A DNA stretch of 38,966 nucleotides from an uncultured Hyphomicrobiales bacterium (GCA_903878085.1 CAIRGJ010000031.1:1-38966); one strand, 5' to 3'; shown: positions 23,334-32,239, numbered from the stretch's first letter. Numbers and translations are program-made. Notes: generated from the letters alone by a model not told the origin.

Positions 23334-25341
23334 ATGTCTTTGCTCGGCAAGCTGACCTCTCGCCTCAACATCGGGGCCCGCATCAACGGCGGATTTGGCG
23401 TCGTCCTCGCACTGTTGTTGGCTATGGCCACATTGGGATATTTAAGCCTTACCGGTACCCGCACGACCTTCGAACAATATGCCTTTGTTTCCGGCACCAC
23501 CTTGCGAATGGCGGAAGCGGATCGCGATATCGTCAGCGTTCGCCGCAATCTTCGCGAATTTATCCGGACCGGCAATAAAGAGTCGCTCGATGGCGTGGGC
23601 CAAGGGAGCAAGGAAGCCCGTGAGATCCTCGACAAAGTGGCGGCAACAGCCACGACTGCCGAACAACGGGAGCAGGCCAAGAGCATTCTCGTCTTGCTCG
23701 ATCAATTCATGGCGAATTTCGAGGCCATCAAGAAGGTTCAAGTCGAAGGCAACCACGCCGTTGACGGCGTGATGAATCCGCTGGGTGTCAAGCTCAGCGC
23801 GAACATCGCCGAGATCGTAAAGGACGCGATGGACGACGGCGACATGGCGGGCGCGGCCAGCGCGGGCGCCGCGCAAGAGCAACTCATGCAGGCTCGTCTC
23901 GATGCCTATGAATATCTTTTGACCAACGACACCAAAGTCGCCCAATCGACCGAAAAGCGTTTCACCGCGCTGTCCGCGGCGCTCAAGGAGCTGAGCGGCG
24001 TGACGAACGACGACGCCCGCCAAGCGAAAGTCATCAAGGTCATCAAGGAAATTCCAAATTACGTCGCCGCGTTCCGCGCCGCGGTGAAGGTTGTCGCCGA
24101 GCGCGCGCCTCGTGGATGGCGTCAACGCCAAGCTCGCTGCCGATATCGCCAAGATCGTGTCGGAAATGAAGACCGCGCAGGTCAACGGCCTCGCTGCCAT
24201 GAAAGCATCGGCCGACGCCGGTATCGCGTCGACTGTTACGTTGAGCCTGGCATTGGCGGTCATCGCGCTCACTGTGGGCCTGGGCTTGGCCTGGATCATC
24301 GGGCGCAACATTTCGCTGCCCATTATTTCGCTGGTCCGTGAGCTGAAAAAGCTTGCGGACGGCGATTTCAACGTCTCGCTGCCGGGGCTCAGCCGTAAGG
24401 ACGAGATCGGACAGATATCCAATGCGGCCGAGTTGATCGTGGAGCGGTTCGGCGCAACCATTACCCTTGTCAAGGCGTCCACGAACGAGATCACCAACGC
24501 TTCCGCCGAGATATCGACCAGCACCACCGATCTGTCGCAGCGCACCGAGGAGCAGGCCGCCAGCCTGGAAGAAACTTCGGCAGCGATGGAAGAGATGACC
24601 GCGACGGTCAGGAAGAACGCCGAGAACGCCAAGGAAGCCAACGATCTGGCGACGGCCACTCAAAATGTCGCCGATCGCGGTGGCGCCGTCGTCGCCAAGA
24701 CCGTCGAAGCCATGGCGAAGATTGAAGACTCATCGCGCAAGATCTCCGACATCATCGGCGTGATCGACGAAATCGCGCGCCAGACCAACTTGCTCGCGCT
24801 TAACGCCGCCGTGGAAGCCGCGCGCGCGGGCGAAGCCGGCCGTGGTTTCGCTGTCGTTGCAACGGAAGTGCGCAGCCTGGCCCAGCGTTCGTCACAGGCG
24901 GCGAAAGATATCAAGGAGCTCATCACCAACAGCAACGGCCAGGTCAAAGACGGCGTCGAGTTGGTCAACAAAGCCGGCCAGTCGCTCACCGAGATCGTCG
25001 AATCGATCAAGAAGGTCACCGCCGTTGTTGGCGAAATCGCCAATGCCAGCGCGGAACAGTCGACCGGTCTCGAAGAGATTAGCAAGGCGCTGACCCAGAT
25101 GGACGAGGTCACGCAGCAGAACTCGGCGCTGGTCGAGGAAAATGCCGCGACTGCCAAGACGCTGGAACAACAGGCAAAGGCGATGGCAACGGATAAGCGG
25201 ATTGCCTTCTTCCAGCCCCGCGGCACCGCGCGCGCAGAAGGTGCGCTACAAGGGGACTCGGACGAAGGGTCTGACGTCGCAACGCATCGGTCCGGCTCGC
25301 CGCGGTCTAGCGCGTCGTCCAAGAGGCCCGCGGCGGCTTGA
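23334..25341 (+). pseudogene. methyl-accepting chemotaxis protein, frameshifted
   Basis: Two overlapping frames together make one chemoreceptor of about 669 aa. The first frame (23334 to about 24101) gives TM1 (GVVLALLLAMATLGYLSL) and a helical periplasmic domain. The second (about 24109-25341) gives TM2 ([21 protein letters not shown]), HAMP and the signalling domain with the hairpin tip ([28 protein letters not shown] split over about 24754-24837). The break is in GCGCGCGC at 24101-24108. Restoring one GC unit gives a continuous E-R-A-R-L-V-D-G-V, so this is a 2-nt deletion or a base-calling error. No C-terminal CheR-docking pentapeptide is seen. Ligand unknown. Confidence 0.85.
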
Positions 25342-25755
25342 GCCGGACTTTTTCACTTTAGATGAGCGCCGCAATTTGAATGGCCACGGCCATCCCCATG
25401 CGTCCATTGGCGCTCTCTGACGTTTGCCAAATACCGGCGTTACGGCGCTTAAAGACCGCGATTTGGCTCAAAGCTCAGTTGAAATCGTCCAATTTTGGTC
25501 GAATCGTCCTGGTGACGAGGGCTCGTATGCCTTCACCGCTCCAGCTTTTTTAATAGCTTATGCAATGCTGTCGATCTAAACGATTGATCTTAATCAATGA
25601 TCGCTAGGCGCGTCCCGTGGCACAATAATTCAGGTTTTAAGGCGGTTTTCGAGCAAGAAATGCCAGCGAACCACTTAAGATTACGACTCGCGAGACTGTA
25701 AGGCGCCTCGGAATTTGCAGCATCGCGATATATCGGGGCACAAACGGCGAAAACG
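25342..25755. other. intergenic region carrying a FixK box
   Basis: This 414-bp gap has a GAGCGCC/GGCGCTC inverted repeat (about 25363-25413) with an inner ATGGCC/GGCCAT, possibly the end of the chemoreceptor transcript, and then the FNR/FixK box at 25584. No gene is supported. Confidence 0.45.
25584..25597 (+). promoter_or_regulatory. FNR/FixK box
   Basis: TTGAT-CTTA-ATCAA is a perfect match to the consensus. With the centre at 25590.5, a class II start would fall near 25632, and ACAATA at about 25622-25627 would serve as the -10. The downstream genes on this strand are the exported His/Cys-rich protein and the Cus-type efflux genes. Confidence 0.65.
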
Positions 25756-26097
25756 ATGCGTCTTGGTCGAACCATCCTCGTCTTGCTTATCACCCTCTCG
25801 GTAGCGGTGCTGCCGGGCGCGGCTGCGTTTGCAAGAATGACGATGTCGACCGATACCGCTATTTCTGCGCCATCATCGGACTGCCACCACCACGGCAATC
25901 AGTCCGACAATAACAACAAGGTCCCGGACGATGGGGCCTGCATGGCGGCGTGCGCGGCCAACTGCTTCAGCTATGCAGTCGGCGCTACCTCTCACGTGGT
26001 GTTTCGTACCCCTGTGGCTGTGTTTCAGCCGCTGCGCAGAGACGACCCCGTCGTTGCGCGCATTGGGGATCTGCCTTTCCGGCCTCCTCGGGTCTGA
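25756..26097 (+). CDS. exported His/Cys-rich small protein, 113 aa
   Basis: A signal peptide (TILVLLITLSVAVLPGAAAFA) is followed by a short metal-ligand-rich stretch with D-C-H-H-H and, after an Asn/Asp-rich linker, C-M-A-A-C-A-A-N-C. The rest is unremarkable and I cannot name a family. CopL-like and DUF2946-like small proteins near copper efflux genes have a comparable layout. Its position before a YtkA-like protein and CusB/CusA, plus the ligand cluster, suggests periplasmic copper or silver binding. Confidence 0.65.
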   Translation: MRLGRTILVLLITLSVAVLPGAAAFARMTMSTDTAISAPSSDCHHHGNQSDNNNKVPDDGACMAACAANCFSYAVGATSHVVFRTPVAVFQPLRRDDPVVARIGDLPFRPPRV

Positions 26098-26214
26098 CGT
26101 CCCGCCGAATTTTCCATTCGACACGCGAGCCTTGCGTTCGCGGGCGTGACGTTCGGCTGCACGGATTCGCATCGTCGAATCCCAGCCGACCAGAACCTAC
26201 GAGGAGAGATCGAT

Positions 26215-26610
26215 ATGAATCCCAAGCTTTTGGCTGTGGCGATGCTTGTCGCCGGCATCAGTCTTACCAATGTCGCCGCATTTGCGGGCGCCAACGACTA
26301 CGCTTTCGAACCGGTCGCACCGGAAATGAAGAAGGGTGACGATGTCATCGTCGCCGTGCGTCTCGTGCACAAGCCGACCGGCAAGCCGGTGTCCGACGCC
26401 GTCATCGTGCGCACCCGCGTCGACATGGCGCCCGACAACATGGCGGACATGGTGTCGCCGGTCGCAGCCGCTCCGAGCAGCGACCCGGGCGTCTACGCCT
26501 TCAAGACCGATCTGCCGATGGCAGGGCGGTATCTGCTGAGCGTGGCCGCCAAGGTGCAAGGCGAGCCGGAAACCGTCATCGGCAAGGTCATCATCAAGGC
26601 CACCAAGTGA
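26215..26610 (+). CDS. YtkA/FixH-like periplasmic protein
   Basis: The 131-aa protein has a signal peptide (LLAVAMLVAGISLTNVAAFA) and an Ig-like beta domain of the YtkA/FixH type: KGDDVIVAVRLVHKPTGKPVSDAVIVRTRVDMAPDNM, then PGVYAFKTDLPMAGRYLLSVAAKVQGEPETVIGKVIIK. GAGGAG precedes the ATG at 26215; the upstream frame start at 26146 lacks one. Such domains recur beside CusBA-type pumps and in copper delivery. Met and Asp residues in the loop (VDMAPDNMADM) could ligate copper. 124 bp separate it from the CusB-like gene. Confidence 0.82.
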   Translation: MNPKLLAVAMLVAGISLTNVAAFAGANDYAFEPVAPEMKKGDDVIVAVRLVHKPTGKPVSDAVIVRTRVDMAPDNMADMVSPVAAAPSSDPGVYAFKTDLPMAGRYLLSVAAKVQGEPETVIGKVIIKATK

Positions 26611-26734
26611 TGACTTGGCTAGGGCGATGGCGTGCCATCACGCCATCGCTAAGTCCCGTCAGCAAGCGGTGGCTGTCGCAGCAGCCACCGCGACCGGCCC
26701 GCAACGGCGCGGGTCAATCCATCGCGGTGACATC

Positions 26735-28168
26735 ATGAGCACGATTCGAATTGTTTCCGTTCTTGCCATCGGCCTCGGTTTCGGCCTTGGCCTCGGCGCC
26801 ATCGGTCAATACTGGTACGCGAGTAAACCGGAACCCGCGCCAGCGCCCGCGATCCAGACGCAGCCGGCTGCAACAGCCGACCGGCCGATCCTTTATTACC
26901 GCGATCCGGCCGGAGCGCCGCGCTGGTCGGCCACGCCGAAGAGCGACGCCGCGGGCCGTCCTTATGTCGCCGTTTACGGCGACGAAGAGGTCTCGTTCGA
27001 CTTGAAGACGGAAAAGCCGAAGGTGGCGACGGCCAACCGCAAGCTTCTCTATTACCGCAATCCGATGGGGCTGCCCGACACGTCGCCAGTGCCGAAGAAG
27101 GACTCCATGGGGATGGACTACATCCCCGTCTATGAAGGCGATGAGCCCGAAGACGGCAACACCATCAAAGTAAGCCTCGACCGCATCCAGCGCAGCGGCG
27201 TGCGAACCGAAACTGTCGAGCGGCGCATCTTGGTCCGCCCGGTGCGCGGTGTCGGTTCGATCGCAATCGATGAGAGCCGGCAGACCACCGTAACCATGCG
27301 GTCGGACGGTTACGTCGAGGATTTGTTCGTCAACACGACCGGCCAGACCGTAAAAGCAGGCGAGCCTTTGTTTCGTGTCTACAGCCCGGACATCCAGCAA
27401 GCGCTGGCCGACCTTTTGGTCGTCGCTGGCCGGGGCCAATCGGCATCGAACGGCGGACAGTCCGGCCTTGAGGGCACCATGCGGCGGTTGCGCAATCTGG
27501 GCACACCGGACAGCGTCATCCGTGAAGTACGCGAGCGCGGCGTCAATCCGCGCACCGTCGATTGGCCGGCCCCGTCAACGGGGACTGTCATCAACAAGCG
27601 CATCATCAACGGCCAGCAGGCCAAGGCCGGCGACGAACTCTACCGCATTGTAGACCTGTCCCAACTGTGGGTGATCGCCGAGATTGCCGAAGCCGATCTC
27701 GCCGACATTGAGCAGGGCACGCCTGCGCTCGTCACGGTGCGCGCTTATCCGAACGATCCGGTCGAGGGCAAGGTGACCTTCATCTATCCGGATATCAGGC
27801 CCGAGACCCGCACCGCGCGCGTCCGCATCGAACTGCCGAACCCGGACGGCCGGTTGAAGACCGAAATGTACGCCGACGTCGTGTTCCGGCCGGGCGTAAA
27901 CCGTCCGCCCGTCGTCGCCGTGCCCGACAGCGCCGTGATCGACAGCGGCGGCGAGCAACTCGTGCTGGTCGCCAAGGGCGATGGGCGGTTCCAACCACGG
28001 CCGATCAAACTCGGGCGGCGCGGCGAAGGCTATGTCGAGGTGCGGCTGGGCCTCAACGCCGGCGAAGAGGTGGTCACGACCGCGACGTTCCTGATCGACG
28101 CCGAAAGCAATCTGCGGTCGGCGCTCAAGACCTTCGGCAGTGATGCACCCAAGGAGACGGCGCGATGA
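26735..28168 (+). CDS. cusB: CusB-type periplasmic adaptor of heavy-metal efflux
   Basis: The 477-aa membrane-fusion protein has an N-terminal membrane anchor (VLAIGLGFGLGLGAIGQYW). Two copies of a YHS/HMBD-like metal-binding unit follow, at about residues 52-84 (YYRDPAGAP) and 104-137 (YYRNPMGLP...DSMGMDYIPVYEGD), then the adaptor barrel and lipoyl halves (YVEDLFVNTTGQTVKAGEPLFRVYSPD, NKRIINGQQAKAGDELYRI) and beta-barrel (LVTVRAYPNDPVEGKVTFIYP). The first unit has lost its Met ligands. The ATG at 26735 has GGTGA upstream. It hands periplasmic metal to the RND pump and bridges to an outer-membrane channel. The stop overlaps the cusA start. Confidence 0.9.
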   Translation: MSTIRIVSVLAIGLGFGLGLGAIGQYWYASKPEPAPAPAIQTQPAATADRPILYYRDPAGAPRWSATPKSDAAGRPYVAVYGDEEVSFDLKTEKPKVATANRKLLYYRNPMGLPDTSPVPKKDSMGMDYIPVYEGDEPEDGNTIKVSLDRIQRSGVRTETVERRILVRPVRGVGSIAIDESRQTTVTMRSDGYVEDLFVNTTGQTVKAGEPLFRVYSPDIQQALADLLVVAGRGQSASNGGQSGLEGTMRRLRNLGTPDSVIREVRERGVNPRTVDWPAPSTGTVINKRIINGQQAKAGDELYRIVDLSQLWVIAEIAEADLADIEQGTPALVTVRAYPNDPVEGKVTFIYPDIRPETRTARVRIELPNPDGRLKTEMYADVVFRPGVNRPPVVAVPDSAVIDSGGEQLVLVAKGDGRFQPRPIKLGRRGEGYVEVRLGLNAGEEVVTTATFLIDAESNLRSALKTFGSDAPKETAR

Positions 28169-31100
28169 TTGCCGCGATCATCCGCTGGTCGGCCCGCAAC
28201 ATCTTCCTGGTGGGGCTTGCCACGCTCTTCATCACGCTCGCCGGCATCTACGCGGTTTCGCGCGTGCCGCTCGATGCGATTCCCGATCTCTCCGACGTCC
28301 AGGTCATCGTCTACACGGAATTTCCGGGACAGGCCCCGCAAGTCGTTGAAGATCAGGTCACCTATCCGTTGACGACCGCGATGCTGAGCGTGCCGAAATC
28401 GCGGGTGGTGCGCGGGTTCTCGTTCTTCGGCGTTTCCTTCGTCTACGTCATTTTCGAAGACGGCACCGACCTGTATTGGGCGCGATCGCGGGTGCTGGAA
28501 TATCTCAATTCGGCGGCGCGCAGGCTTCCCACCGGCGTGGCGCCGACGCTGGGGCCTGACGCCACCGGCGTCGGCTGGGTCTACCAATATGTCGTGCGCG
28601 GCGCGCAGAAGAACCTGGCCGAACTGCGCACGATCCAGGACTGGTACATTCGCTACGCGCTGGCCAAAGCAGAAGGCGTGGCCGAAGTCGCCAGCGTCGG
28701 CGGCTTCGTCAAACAGTACAGCATCGTCATCGACCCGCGCCGGCTGCAGTCGCTCGGCATCCCGCTGTCGAAGGTGCGCGACTCGTTGCGATCGAGCAAC
28801 ATCGACGTCGGCGGCCGCACCATCGAGCTGGCGGAAACCGAGTTCGCGGTGCGCGGCCGCGGCTATATCAAGAACCTCGCCGACCTGGAGCAAATCGTCG
28901 TCAAGAGCGACCGCGGCGTACCGGTCCAATTGCGCGATGTCGCCCGCGTCGAACTGACGGGCGACGAACGCAGGGGCATTACCGAGGTGGACGGCGAGGG
29001 CGAAGCCGTCACCGGCATCGCCTTGCAACGGTCCGGCGCCAATGCGCTGTCGGTGATCGAGCACGTCAAGGAAAGGCTTGCCGAAATCCTGCCGAGCCTG
29101 CCGAAAGGCGTCACCATCGACGCGGTCTACGACCGCTCGGACCTGATCTATCGCGCCATCGAAACACTGAAGCGGACACTCGCCGAGGAAAGCCTCATCG
29201 TTGCCTTCGTTTGCGTGATCTTCCTGCTGCACGTGCGCAGCGCGCTGGTGGCGATCATCACACTGCCGCTCGGCGTCCTGATCGCCTATCTGCTCATGCA
29301 CGCTCTGGACCTGAGCTCCAACATCATGAGTCTCGGCGGCATCGCCATCGCCATGGGAGCGATGGTGGACGCTGCGATCGTGATGATCGAGAACGCCCAC
29401 AAGCATCTGGAACGTGCGCCGCCCGGCAAGCCGAGAAGCGAGGTGCTGATCGAAGCGGCCATCGAGGTCGGACCGGCGCTGTTCTTCAGCCTGCTGATCA
29501 TCACCGTCTCGTTCCTGCCGATCTTTGCGCTCGAAGCGCAGGAAGGCCGGATGTTCAAGCCGCTGGCCTACACCAAGACCTTTGCCATGGCGGCGGCGGC
29601 GCTGTTGTCGGTCACGCTGGTGCCGGCTTTGATGTTGCTGTTCGTGCGCGGCCGCATCGTCCCTGAACACAAGAATCCAATCAACCGCGCGTTGATCTGG
29701 ATGTACCGGCCGGTGATCCGCACCGCGCTTCGCTACAAAGCGGCGACGATTCTGATTGCGCTCGCCATCCTCGCCGGCAGTCTGTGGCCGGCGCTGCGGC
29801 TCGGCTCCGAATTCATGCCAACGCTTAACGAGGGCACGCTGTTCTACATGCCGACGACGCTGCCGGGCCTCTCGGTGACCAAAGCCGCCGAATTGCTGCA
29901 GACCCAGAACAAGATCATCAAGACTTTCCCGGAGGTGGCCTTGGTATGGGGCAAGGCCGGCCGCGCCTCCACCGCGACCGACCCGGCGCCGACGGAAATG
30001 TTCGAGACCATCATCAATCTCAAGCCGGAAAGCGAATGGCGCGCTGGCATGACCATCGACAAACTGATCGTCGAAATGGACAAGGCGTTGCAGTTTCCCG
30101 GCGTCTCCAACGCCTGGACCATGCCGATCAAGGCGCGCATCGACATGCTCGCGACCGGAATTCGTACGCCGGTCGGCGTCAAGGTCTACGGCACCGATCT
30201 CACCGAGATGGAAAAGGTCGCGCGCCAGGTCGAGGCGGCGGTGCGCACCGTGCCGGGAACGACCAGCGCTTTCGCCGAACGTATTCTCGGCGGCTACTAC
30301 CTCAACATCGATCCGGATCGCGCGCAGCTGGCTCGCTACGGCCTGATGATCACGGACATGCAGGACGTGATCGCCACGGCGCTCGGTGGCGAAACGGTGA
30401 CCACCACGGTCGAGGGCCGCGAGCGCTATACCGTGAGCATCCGTTACCCGCGCGACTTGCGCAGCGATCCGCAGTCGATTGCGACCCAGGTGCTGATCCC
30501 CTTGGCGAACGGCGGCACGGTGCCGCTGGGCCAAGTGGCCAAGGTGGAGCTTGCCAAGGGGCCTTCCACGATCCGCACCGAGAATGCGCAACTCGCCGCC
30601 TACATCTACATCGACCTGCGCGACCGCGACATCGGCGGCTACGTAGCGGATGCGCAAAAGGCCGTGGCCGAGCAGGTCAAGTTTCCGCCCGGCTATTACG
30701 TCACCTGGAGCGGTCAATTCGAATATATGGAACGCGCCAAGGCGCGCCTCAAGATCGTGGTCCCGATCACGTTGCTGATCATCTTTCTGCTGCTCTATCT
30801 CAATTTCCGGCGGGTGACCGAGACTTTGATCGTGATGTTGTCGGTGCCCTTCGCGCTCGCCGGTGGCTTGTGGCTGATGTGGTGGCTCGGTTTCAACCTC
30901 TCGGTCGCGGTGGCGGTCGGGTTCATCGCGCTCGCGGGCGTCGCCGCGGAAACCGGCGTCGTCATGTTGATCTATCTCGACAACGCGTTGACCGAATTGC
31001 ACGCCAAGCGCGCTGCCGAAGGCGCCGAATTCACCCGCGACGATCTCTATGCCGCCATCATGGCCGGCGCGGTCGAACGGGTGCGGCCGAAGATGATGAC

Positions 31101-31308
31101 GGTTGCCGCCATCATGGCGGGATTGCTGCCGATTATGTGGAGTCACGGCACCGGCGCCGAGGTGATGCAGCGGATCGCCGTGCCGATGATCGGCGGCATG
31201 GTGTCATCGACCGTTCTCACACTGGTCGTCATTCCGGCGATCTACGCCCTGATCAAGCAAGCGGGCATCCGGGCGCCGCGGTTGGCGGCACCGTTTCAGA
31301 AGGCGTGA
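28165..31308 (+). CDS. cusA: CusA-type RND heavy-metal efflux pump
   Basis: The 1047-aa HME-RND transporter uses the proton gradient to export metal. Visible are TM1 (NIFLVGLATLFITLAGIYAV), the porter-domain start (VPLDAIPDLSDVQVIVYTEFPGQAPQVVEDQVTYPL) and the TM4 motif GAMVDAAIVMIENAHKH, of the Cu/Ag-specific rather than Co/Zn/Cd subgroup. Met612 in PTEM and Met661 in RIDM match two methionines of the E. coli CusA metal site. I could not place the third with confidence. No outer-membrane cusC is in the window. Copper or silver export is well supported by subgroup; exact metal unproven. Confidence 0.93.
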   Translation: MIAAIIRWSARNIFLVGLATLFITLAGIYAVSRVPLDAIPDLSDVQVIVYTEFPGQAPQVVEDQVTYPLTTAMLSVPKSRVVRGFSFFGVSFVYVIFEDGTDLYWARSRVLEYLNSAARRLPTGVAPTLGPDATGVGWVYQYVVRGAQKNLAELRTIQDWYIRYALAKAEGVAEVASVGGFVKQYSIVIDPRRLQSLGIPLSKVRDSLRSSNIDVGGRTIELAETEFAVRGRGYIKNLADLEQIVVKSDRGVPVQLRDVARVELTGDERRGITEVDGEGEAVTGIALQRSGANALSVIEHVKERLAEILPSLPKGVTIDAVYDRSDLIYRAIETLKRTLAEESLIVAFVCVIFLLHVRSALVAIITLPLGVLIAYLLMHALDLSSNIMSLGGIAIAMGAMVDAAIVMIENAHKHLERAPPGKPRSEVLIEAAIEVGPALFFSLLIITVSFLPIFALEAQEGRMFKPLAYTKTFAMAAAALLSVTLVPALMLLFVRGRIVPEHKNPINRALIWMYRPVIRTALRYKAATILIALAILAGSLWPALRLGSEFMPTLNEGTLFYMPTTLPGLSVTKAAELLQTQNKIIKTFPEVALVWGKAGRASTATDPAPTEMFETIINLKPESEWRAGMTIDKLIVEMDKALQFPGVSNAWTMPIKARIDMLATGIRTPVGVKVYGTDLTEMEKVARQVEAAVRTVPGTTSAFAERILGGYYLNIDPDRAQLARYGLMITDMQDVIATALGGETVTTTVEGRERYTVSIRYPRDLRSDPQSIATQVLIPLANGGTVPLGQVAKVELAKGPSTIRTENAQLAAYIYIDLRDRDIGGYVADAQKAVAEQVKFPPGYYVTWSGQFEYMERAKARLKIVVPITLLIIFLLLYLNFRRVTETLIVMLSVPFALAGGLWLMWWLGFNLSVAVAVGFIALAGVAAETGVVMLIYLDNALTELHAKRAAEGAEFTRDDLYAAIMAGAVERVRPKMMTVAAIMAGLLPIMWSHGTGAEVMQRIAVPMIGGMVSSTVLTLVVIPAIYALIKQAGIRAPRLAAPFQKA

Positions 31309-31345
31309 TTGAGGGAAGCCATACTCAAGCCCAAGGCGGGGCCGC

Positions 31346-31374
31346 ATGGCCGCTTGTGGCCCAAAGCGGGCATT
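31346..31374. repeat. palindromic dispersed repeat, copy 1
   Basis: ATGGCCGCT and AGCGGGCAT arms, one mismatch, flank TTGTGGCCCAA just downstream of cusA. It shares the core TGGCCCAAAGCGG with copy 2 at 31828-31857. Short palindromes of this sort are common between genes in Bradyrhizobium-related genomes. Confidence 0.6.
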
Positions 31375-31581
31375 CTCAATCACAGCTTAATGTCTTGAAA
31401 TGTTCTCGGCTCTTGAACCGTTCTCAGAGGAAATGGAGAGACGTCCGTATTTATCTCCGCGTGCCCTGGTTAGCTGGTCGGTCTGTCCTAATTTCCATTA
31501 GCCATGGTTTAATACGCGAAATTAGAGGATTGCCCCTTAGGATTGTCATTAGTCAACGCATAATAGGGGGGGGGCTTCATA

Positions 31582-31770
31582 ATGCGTAAGTTGGCGTGCG
31601 GTACTCTTGCGATTGCACTTGTCGTCAGCGCACTGGTGATGTGGCCGCAAAATGGTGTTACGGTCGGCAACGTTGCTCTGGTTCAGACAGCGTCCATTGA
31701 TCCATCCGAATTGATGCGGACCATCAACATCAAGGACCTTCCCGAGACTGTGGCTAACGAAATCAATTGA
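31582..31770 (+). CDS. small exported protein, 62 aa
   Basis: A lipid-like or Sec signal segment (LACGTLAIALVVSALVMW) is followed by a short acidic tail containing SIDPSELMRTINIKDLPE. A run of G (GGGGGGGG) ahead of the ATG can serve as ribosome-binding site, and a strong intrinsic terminator follows at 31793, so this is a self-contained unit. I recall similar short proteins in related bacteria but know no function. Bounded on both sides by the palindromic repeat. Confidence 0.6.
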   Translation: MRKLACGTLAIALVVSALVMWPQNGVTVGNVALVQTASIDPSELMRTINIKDLPETVANEIN

Positions 31771-31792
31771 TTTCGTTCCTAATGGACGACGA

Positions 31793-31818
31793 GAGGCCGC
31801 CTCATTTGGCGGCCTTTT
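31793..31818 (+). terminator. intrinsic terminator after the 62-aa gene
   Basis: AGGCCGCC and GGCGGCCT arms with a short loop (about 31796-31815) are followed by TTTTTA. A perfect 8-bp GC-rich stem plus T-run is a textbook rho-independent terminator. Confidence 0.85.
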
Positions 31819-31827
31819 TATTTGTTT

Positions 31828-31857
31828 AATGTCCGCTCATGGCCCAAAGCGGTCATT
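31828..31857. repeat. palindromic dispersed repeat, copy 2
   Basis: AATGTCCGCT and AGCGGTCATT form 10-bp arms with one mismatch around CATGGCCCAA. It shares its core with copy 1 at 31346-31374, and the two bracket the 62-aa gene and its terminator. Confidence 0.65.
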
Positions 31858-32070
31858 ACCGGCGCGCTGGCTATCTTCCGCTTTCAGCCTCGACGCGGAC
31901 ATTCGTCAACCGCTGTCCGCGATCGGCTTGTTGCTTCGGGGCGCTATTGGCATGACGAAATGGGTGCGGCGATTTGGACGCTCCAGCGGTGTCAACAAAT
32001 GGGTCGTTTGGGACAGTTTTAGGCACTCAAAAAGCATCAACGCGCCTTTAACCGCCTGTCTTTCGCCATA

Positions 32071-32116
32071 GCCTGCCAAGCCGATGACGAGGGTTCGATT
32101 CCCTTCACCCGCGCCA
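32071..32116 (+). pseudogene. tRNA-Gly 3' half, truncated
   Basis: From the anticodon loop (CTGCCAA, anticodon GCC) through variable loop, T arm (GAGGG-TTCGATT-CCCTT), acceptor 3' strand CACCCGC and CCA, this resembles tRNA-Gly; 38 of 45 positions match the 3' part of the tRNA at 22222. The 5' half is missing: no GCGGGTG or D arm lies upstream. It is therefore a relic, the mirror image of the 5' half at 833. Confidence 0.75.
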
Positions 32117-32233
32117 GCTTTCGCCGGCGCTGTGGCTTTCTGCCCCCTATGGCCGCTATCGGGCTTGGTTAAGGCCGTTAATTGGGCAAAACCGGCCAAT
32201 AGGCGGCCCCGGCGGCCTTGCAATAGCCGCTTG

Positions 32234-32239
32234 TATAAT
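32234..32239 (+). promoter_or_regulatory. -10 element for tRNA-Trp/secE unit
   Basis: A perfect TATAAT lies 50 bp upstream of the mature tRNA-Trp. No good -35 is seen at 17-18 bp, but it is the best promoter candidate for the tRNA-secE-nusG transcript. Confidence 0.45.

Noticed and set aside
28030-31146. Minus-strand ORF of 1038 aa
   Set aside because: It is the antisense shadow of cusA in a high-GC codon pattern; His/Arg/Asp-rich low-complexity translation, no domains.
29946-31589. Plus-strand ORF of 547 aa in another frame of cusA
   Set aside because: Arg/His-rich shadow frame overlapping the genuine 1047-aa pump.
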